NCBI GenBank assembly: GCA_002633025.1
Contig: NMRB01000047.1
Span: 631,654-695,653, forward strand
DNA from: Notospermus geniculatus
Lineage: Eukaryota; Nemertea; Pilidiophora; Heteronemertea; Lineidae
DNA length: 64,000 bases
Reading direction: 5' to 3'
The stretch's first letter is position 1; every line of letters begins with the position of its first letter. Made by a program: the position numbers and the translations under genes. Below are positions 60,981 to 64,000 of this stretch, piece by piece. A model generated the notes under the pieces. The model did not search any database, had not been told where the DNA came from, and saw nothing but the letters and a program-made list of their open reading frames with translations.

Positions 60981-62044
60981 ACGGTTATGGTGGCATCATC
61001 CAGTTCGACTCTCAAGGGGACGCCGCGGGCAGGTACAACATCATGAATTACAAACGTGACAGGAAAACTGGGCATTATGGATATCAGATCGTTGGCTCCT
61101 GGGTGAGCGGCTTACAACTGAACGAGTCCGATATGGTTTGGGCTGGAGGTGTCAACTCGGTTCCATCGTCCCAATGCAGTCAGCCTTGTGGTCCCGGTGA
61201 AATCAAACGCATCCAGAAAGCCGGTGATACATGTTGTTGGGTGTGTGACACGTGCGAGGACTGGGAATATCTCCTGGATGAGTTCACGTGTAAGGATTGC
61301 GGCATGGGGCGCTGGCCCCACAAGGACAAGAAAAGTTGCTATCAACTCGTGGAGCAACATATGCATTGGTTCAGTGTCTACGCCATGGTACCCATGGTGC
61401 TCTCCGTAGTCGGTATTTTGGCGACTGTCTTCGTCATGGTGACATTCCTGAGGCACAACGACACTCCCATCGTGAAGGCATCGGGCAGGGAGCTGTGCTA
61501 CATGCTGCTGTCTGGTTGCCTAACGTGTTATGCCATGTCATTCCTCCTCCTAGCACGGCCCAGGCCTGCCACCTGTGCCATACAGCGTTTCGGTGTAGGC
61601 TTTGGATTCGCCGCAATGTATGCATCCTTATTGACAAAAACTAACCGAATTTCAAGAATATTCGACAGTGCCAGTAGATCAGCAAAAAGACCAGCATTCA
61701 TCAGTCCAAAATCCCAAGTTGTGATATGTACAATATTAATATCTATACAAGTTTTGTCCACGTGTATATGGTTGGTTCTGGACCCACCAGGAACTAGGCA
61801 GTACAATCCTAACGGTAGACGCGATATTGTGATCCTCAAGTGTAAAATTGAAGACATCTCATTCTTAATATCGCTAGTGTATAATATGTTACTTATCATA
61901 ATATGTACAGTATATGCGGTGAAGACTCGGAAAATCCCGGAGAATTTTAACGAATCGAAATTCATAGGATTTACAATGTATACAACGTGTATTATATGGC
62001 TTGCATTTGTACCTATCTACTTCGGGACGCTCAATTCATTTGAG
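60981..62044 (+). CDS. Metabotropic glutamate receptor (class C GPCR, group II-like), single internal exon
   Basis: The exon encodes about 355 residues of a plasma-membrane glutamate-sensing G-protein-coupled receptor. It starts after a pyrimidine-rich acceptor (TCTTATCTTTTCAG, ending 60980, phase 1) and ends at GAG|gtaagt (phase 0). In order it holds the last part of the Venus-flytrap ligand-binding domain (QFDSQGDAAGRYNIMNYK), a cysteine-rich linker with nine Cys (SQCSQPC, TCCWVC, DTC, FTCKDC, KSC), then TM1 to TM6. Diagnostic motifs are HNDTPIVKASGRELCY after TM1, LLTKTNRISRIF at the end of TM3, FISPKSQVVIC entering TM4, KTRKIPENFNESKFIGFTMY and CIIWLAFVPIYFGT. HNDTP, KASGREL, RPxFISP, PGTR and VILKC resemble vertebrate mGluR2/3 most; VPIYFG is more like group I. 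Cys in ATCAIQ and VILKC would form the usual TM3-ECL2 disulfide. No internal stop is present. TM7 and the C-tail must lie in a later exon. The open frame from 60740 to 60980 is intronic and shows no similarity to the family. Confidence 0.93.
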
Positions 62045-62370
62045 GTAAGTCTGCATCTGCAGGGGTCCAATAAGAATTTCCTTGTACGTGACAAAACGAG
62101 GGACTTTTTTATTGGGCTACCTTGTAGTACATTGATGTCGTCAGTAGAAATTAGGATATGATTTCTAGAATATCTCGTTGAGCATGGAACTGAACAGTTG
62201 AACTGTTGACCGGCGAGTGACAATACAAGGCCAAAACCCCTCATATTTTTACTGGATGGGCGATATTTGCCCTCAGTCATATCATGAGAGGCAGGTCAAT
62301 TCATACTTTCCCACCGACCACCATGCACAACGGGAAAAGCTTTGTTATTTCCCGCCACTTTGGTACGTAA
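62045..62370 (+). other. Intron sequence after the mGluR exon
   Basis: The sequence starts with the donor gtaagt. The receptor frame stays open to the stop ending at 62161, but the translation loses all family similarity after residue E at the donor, so this is read-through into the intron. No TM7 exon (expected TTMCxSVSLS-type residues) was seen up to 64000. Confidence 0.7.
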
Positions 62371-62503
62371 GGCTGAATTTACATCGAGGCACACACGACA
62401 CGAACACGCAGGCGAACAAAGGTTTCATGGGGATGAATCCTTTGTGAAGCCATTAATATTCGCCTGCGTGTTCATGTCGCGTGTGCCTCGATGTAGTCAG
62501 CCT
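62371..62503. mobile_element. Foldback MITE-like element, 133 bp, with TAA target duplication
   Basis: The ends GGCTGAATTTACATCGAGGC and (inverted) GGCTGACTACATCGAGGC form arms of about 45 bp rich in ACACGA/TCGTGT. The flanks are TAA on both sides (62368-62370 and 62504-62506). A 3-bp TAA duplication and GG-starting ends fit a PIF/Harbinger-type MITE. It lies inside the presumed mGluR intron. It has no coding capacity. Confidence 0.7.
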
Positions 62504-62654
62504 AATAGCTCAGAAGTCGAAATGACAAAGGAAGTCAGTGAAAAGTATAAAGCACCTTCTTTTATTGCAATGTTCAGTACATGTATTCCTTTATTCCTGA
62601 TCCAGGCCTATTGAAAAACATTTTAAAATTGACCATTGCAATAGTGAATGCAAT

Positions 62655-62698
62655 GGGGCTCATAACTACGCTAGAGGGGGCTCATAACTACGCTAGAG
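62655..62698. repeat. Two-copy tandem repeat, 22-bp unit
   Basis: The unit GGGGCTCATAACTACGCTAG plus AG occurs twice in direct succession without mismatch. Confidence 0.9.
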
Positions 62699-62717
62699 GG
62701 CATCACTTCGTAACCAA

Positions 62718-62821
62718 CCAGGTCCTAATGGACGCCTTTTGTGTGGGAAATTGATCAGAACCTGAATGTCACTTTCATTTCAATAGCTTCAACCACCAGT
62801 GACACCTATTGAGGCAGTGGG
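62718..62821. repeat. Dispersed repeat family R-10.6, copy 2
   Basis: It matches 10606-10712 over about 105 bp with scattered substitutions. Shared blocks include CCAGGTCCTAA, ATGGACGCC, TGTGTGGGAAATTGATCAG and GTGACACCTATTGAGG. It is probably an old interspersed element. No terminal structure or target duplication could be defined. Confidence 0.75.
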
Positions 62822-64000
62822 CGATGTTCAAATACTGGCTTCCACATAGAGAATACATGCTTGGGATAGGCCTAGTCCGCAGTCTCTGCTCCATTCTACC
62901 ACACCTTGTAAAAACACATCCCTTCACCAGCATCCAGAGAGGCAAAACAATGGGTTATGACCATGATGTTTCATGAGATCAACATGATTAATGCGCTGCA
63001 GAGATGCTGAGGGGATTCTGACATCGCAGTTGGGCCCTCACACCAAGTGCAGGCCTAGGCCTACCGTAAACTGTGACAACTAGGCCCAGGCCTAACACGC
63101 AAGCCTCAAGAATTCAAATGACACACTAGTATCATATTTTTTCGGCCTGACACCGACTCGGCCAACCTTTCACTGGCCCCGTCTCTCTGTGCGGAACGCA
63201 ACGCTCCATCATGCACATACATGTAGGCTAGGCTACATTGTATCCATCTACACGACGTACATGTTTATACACGCTAGAGTAGACGCTGTACGTGAGGCGT
63301 GCATGATGAGATGATGGGGACGCGTGATGGAGACTCGCGCGTCCAAAAAATGGATTTTTTAGGCCTATCTCTTGAATAACAGAGAAAAGATACGTACCAT
63401 AATATCCTACGATGAAAGTGGATTCCAACTGGCAGTAGCAGACGGTGCGAACACCCAAAATCTGGCCGGTTGACTCGTGGAAAAAAATGATGTTTTTTTC
63501 AAATCGCGAGCGCCGCTGAGCGTGATGGCGTCGGTATGCTATTTATAGCGCAAAGCGTCAATGCGCATGCGGGTCGCTTCTGCGGCTGCCGGGCGCGGGA
63601 AACTGAAGATGGGCGTCTCACGGGCGCTCCTGACCGGGCTGGGCCCTTTTTATTGCTCCAACGGCTCCAAAGTCACACAGTTCTTAACCTTGGCCGAAGT
63701 GTTCCAACCTGTCGATGATGCCACAAGCGATCCAATACTGCAACCAAAAAAGATTGCAGTATGTACTCAGTGAGGGCGCTATCTTTTTTTCACCCTTATC
63801 GGTTTATTGCAAGTGCCAGTCACAAACAAAAGGATACCCCCGGGACGACACTGGTCGGGGATTGTATTTTCCTGACACGATACCAAAAGACAGCCATCAT
63901 GACGAATATTCTGATGACTTGACTGGCAAAGGCACAACGTCGAAAACACCTCCCTTTGGTCGTACCTAACGCCTAGAGACGGGGCAACCCCCCCCCCCCA
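62822..64000. other. Anonymous sequence, no gene recognised
   Basis: No recognisable exon was seen. A locally GC- and CpG-richer patch lies near 63480-63660, followed by an open + frame to 63773 (ending LQPKKIAVCTQ) with no family match. On the minus strand an open frame reaches a donor-like TATG|gtacgt near 63395. A promoter or first exon here is possible but unproven. The window ends in a poly-C run. Confidence 0.3.

Overview
This window is eukaryotic nuclear DNA, most likely from a marine invertebrate. The evidence is one spliced exon of an animal metabotropic glutamate receptor, canonical splice sites, a tRNA-derived SINE, many foldback elements, and a very high density of the palindromic octamers TACATGTA and TAGGCCTA. 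From memory, those octamers are common in echinoderm, hemichordate, amphioxus and mollusc genomes. I cannot name the species. No prokaryotic operon, phage, CRISPR or rRNA is present.

Layout. Positions 1-19138 are gene-poor sequence with minisatellites (6254-6478, 8013-8184), a degenerate CTAACC tract (8820-9012) and several foldback/MITE-like elements (13306-13538, 15386-15604, 15708-16060). Positions 19139-27260 hold a head-to-tail tandem duplication with a unit of about 3.8 kb. Copy 2 carries a tRNA-Leu-like SINE with a target-site duplication where copy 1 has the empty site. Positions 27261-32005 are anonymous. A second, larger direct duplication follows: copy A (32007-43892) and copy B (47119-59518), about 12 kb each. 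Between them lie a 784-base gap of N (44427-45210), a 390-bp direct repeat on both sides of the gap, telomere-like TTAGGG sequence at the gap edge and a roughly 96-bp repeat family. Copy A begins at a lone ambiguous base (32006).

Genes. The only gene recognised with confidence is the 60981-62044 exon (+ strand). It encodes the end of the ligand-binding domain, the nine-cysteine linker and TM1-TM6 of a class C glutamate receptor, closest to vertebrate group II. Its ligand-binding exons and its TM7/C-tail exon were not found. A few short candidate exons in the duplicated blocks have good splice signals or codon-position bias but no recognised family. They are listed at low confidence.

The main use of the window is as a natural comparison of duplicated copies. 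Aligning copy 1 with 2 and A with B by eye exposes insertion events with their empty sites: a SINE, a 421-bp foldback element, a 22-26-bp palindromic micro-element flanked by 6-7-bp direct repeats, and recurrent 6-bp insertions that turn TA into TACATGTA, TAGGCCTA or TACTAGTA. The last group fits footprints of TA-targeting (Tc1/mariner-type) transposons and may explain why these octamers are so common here.
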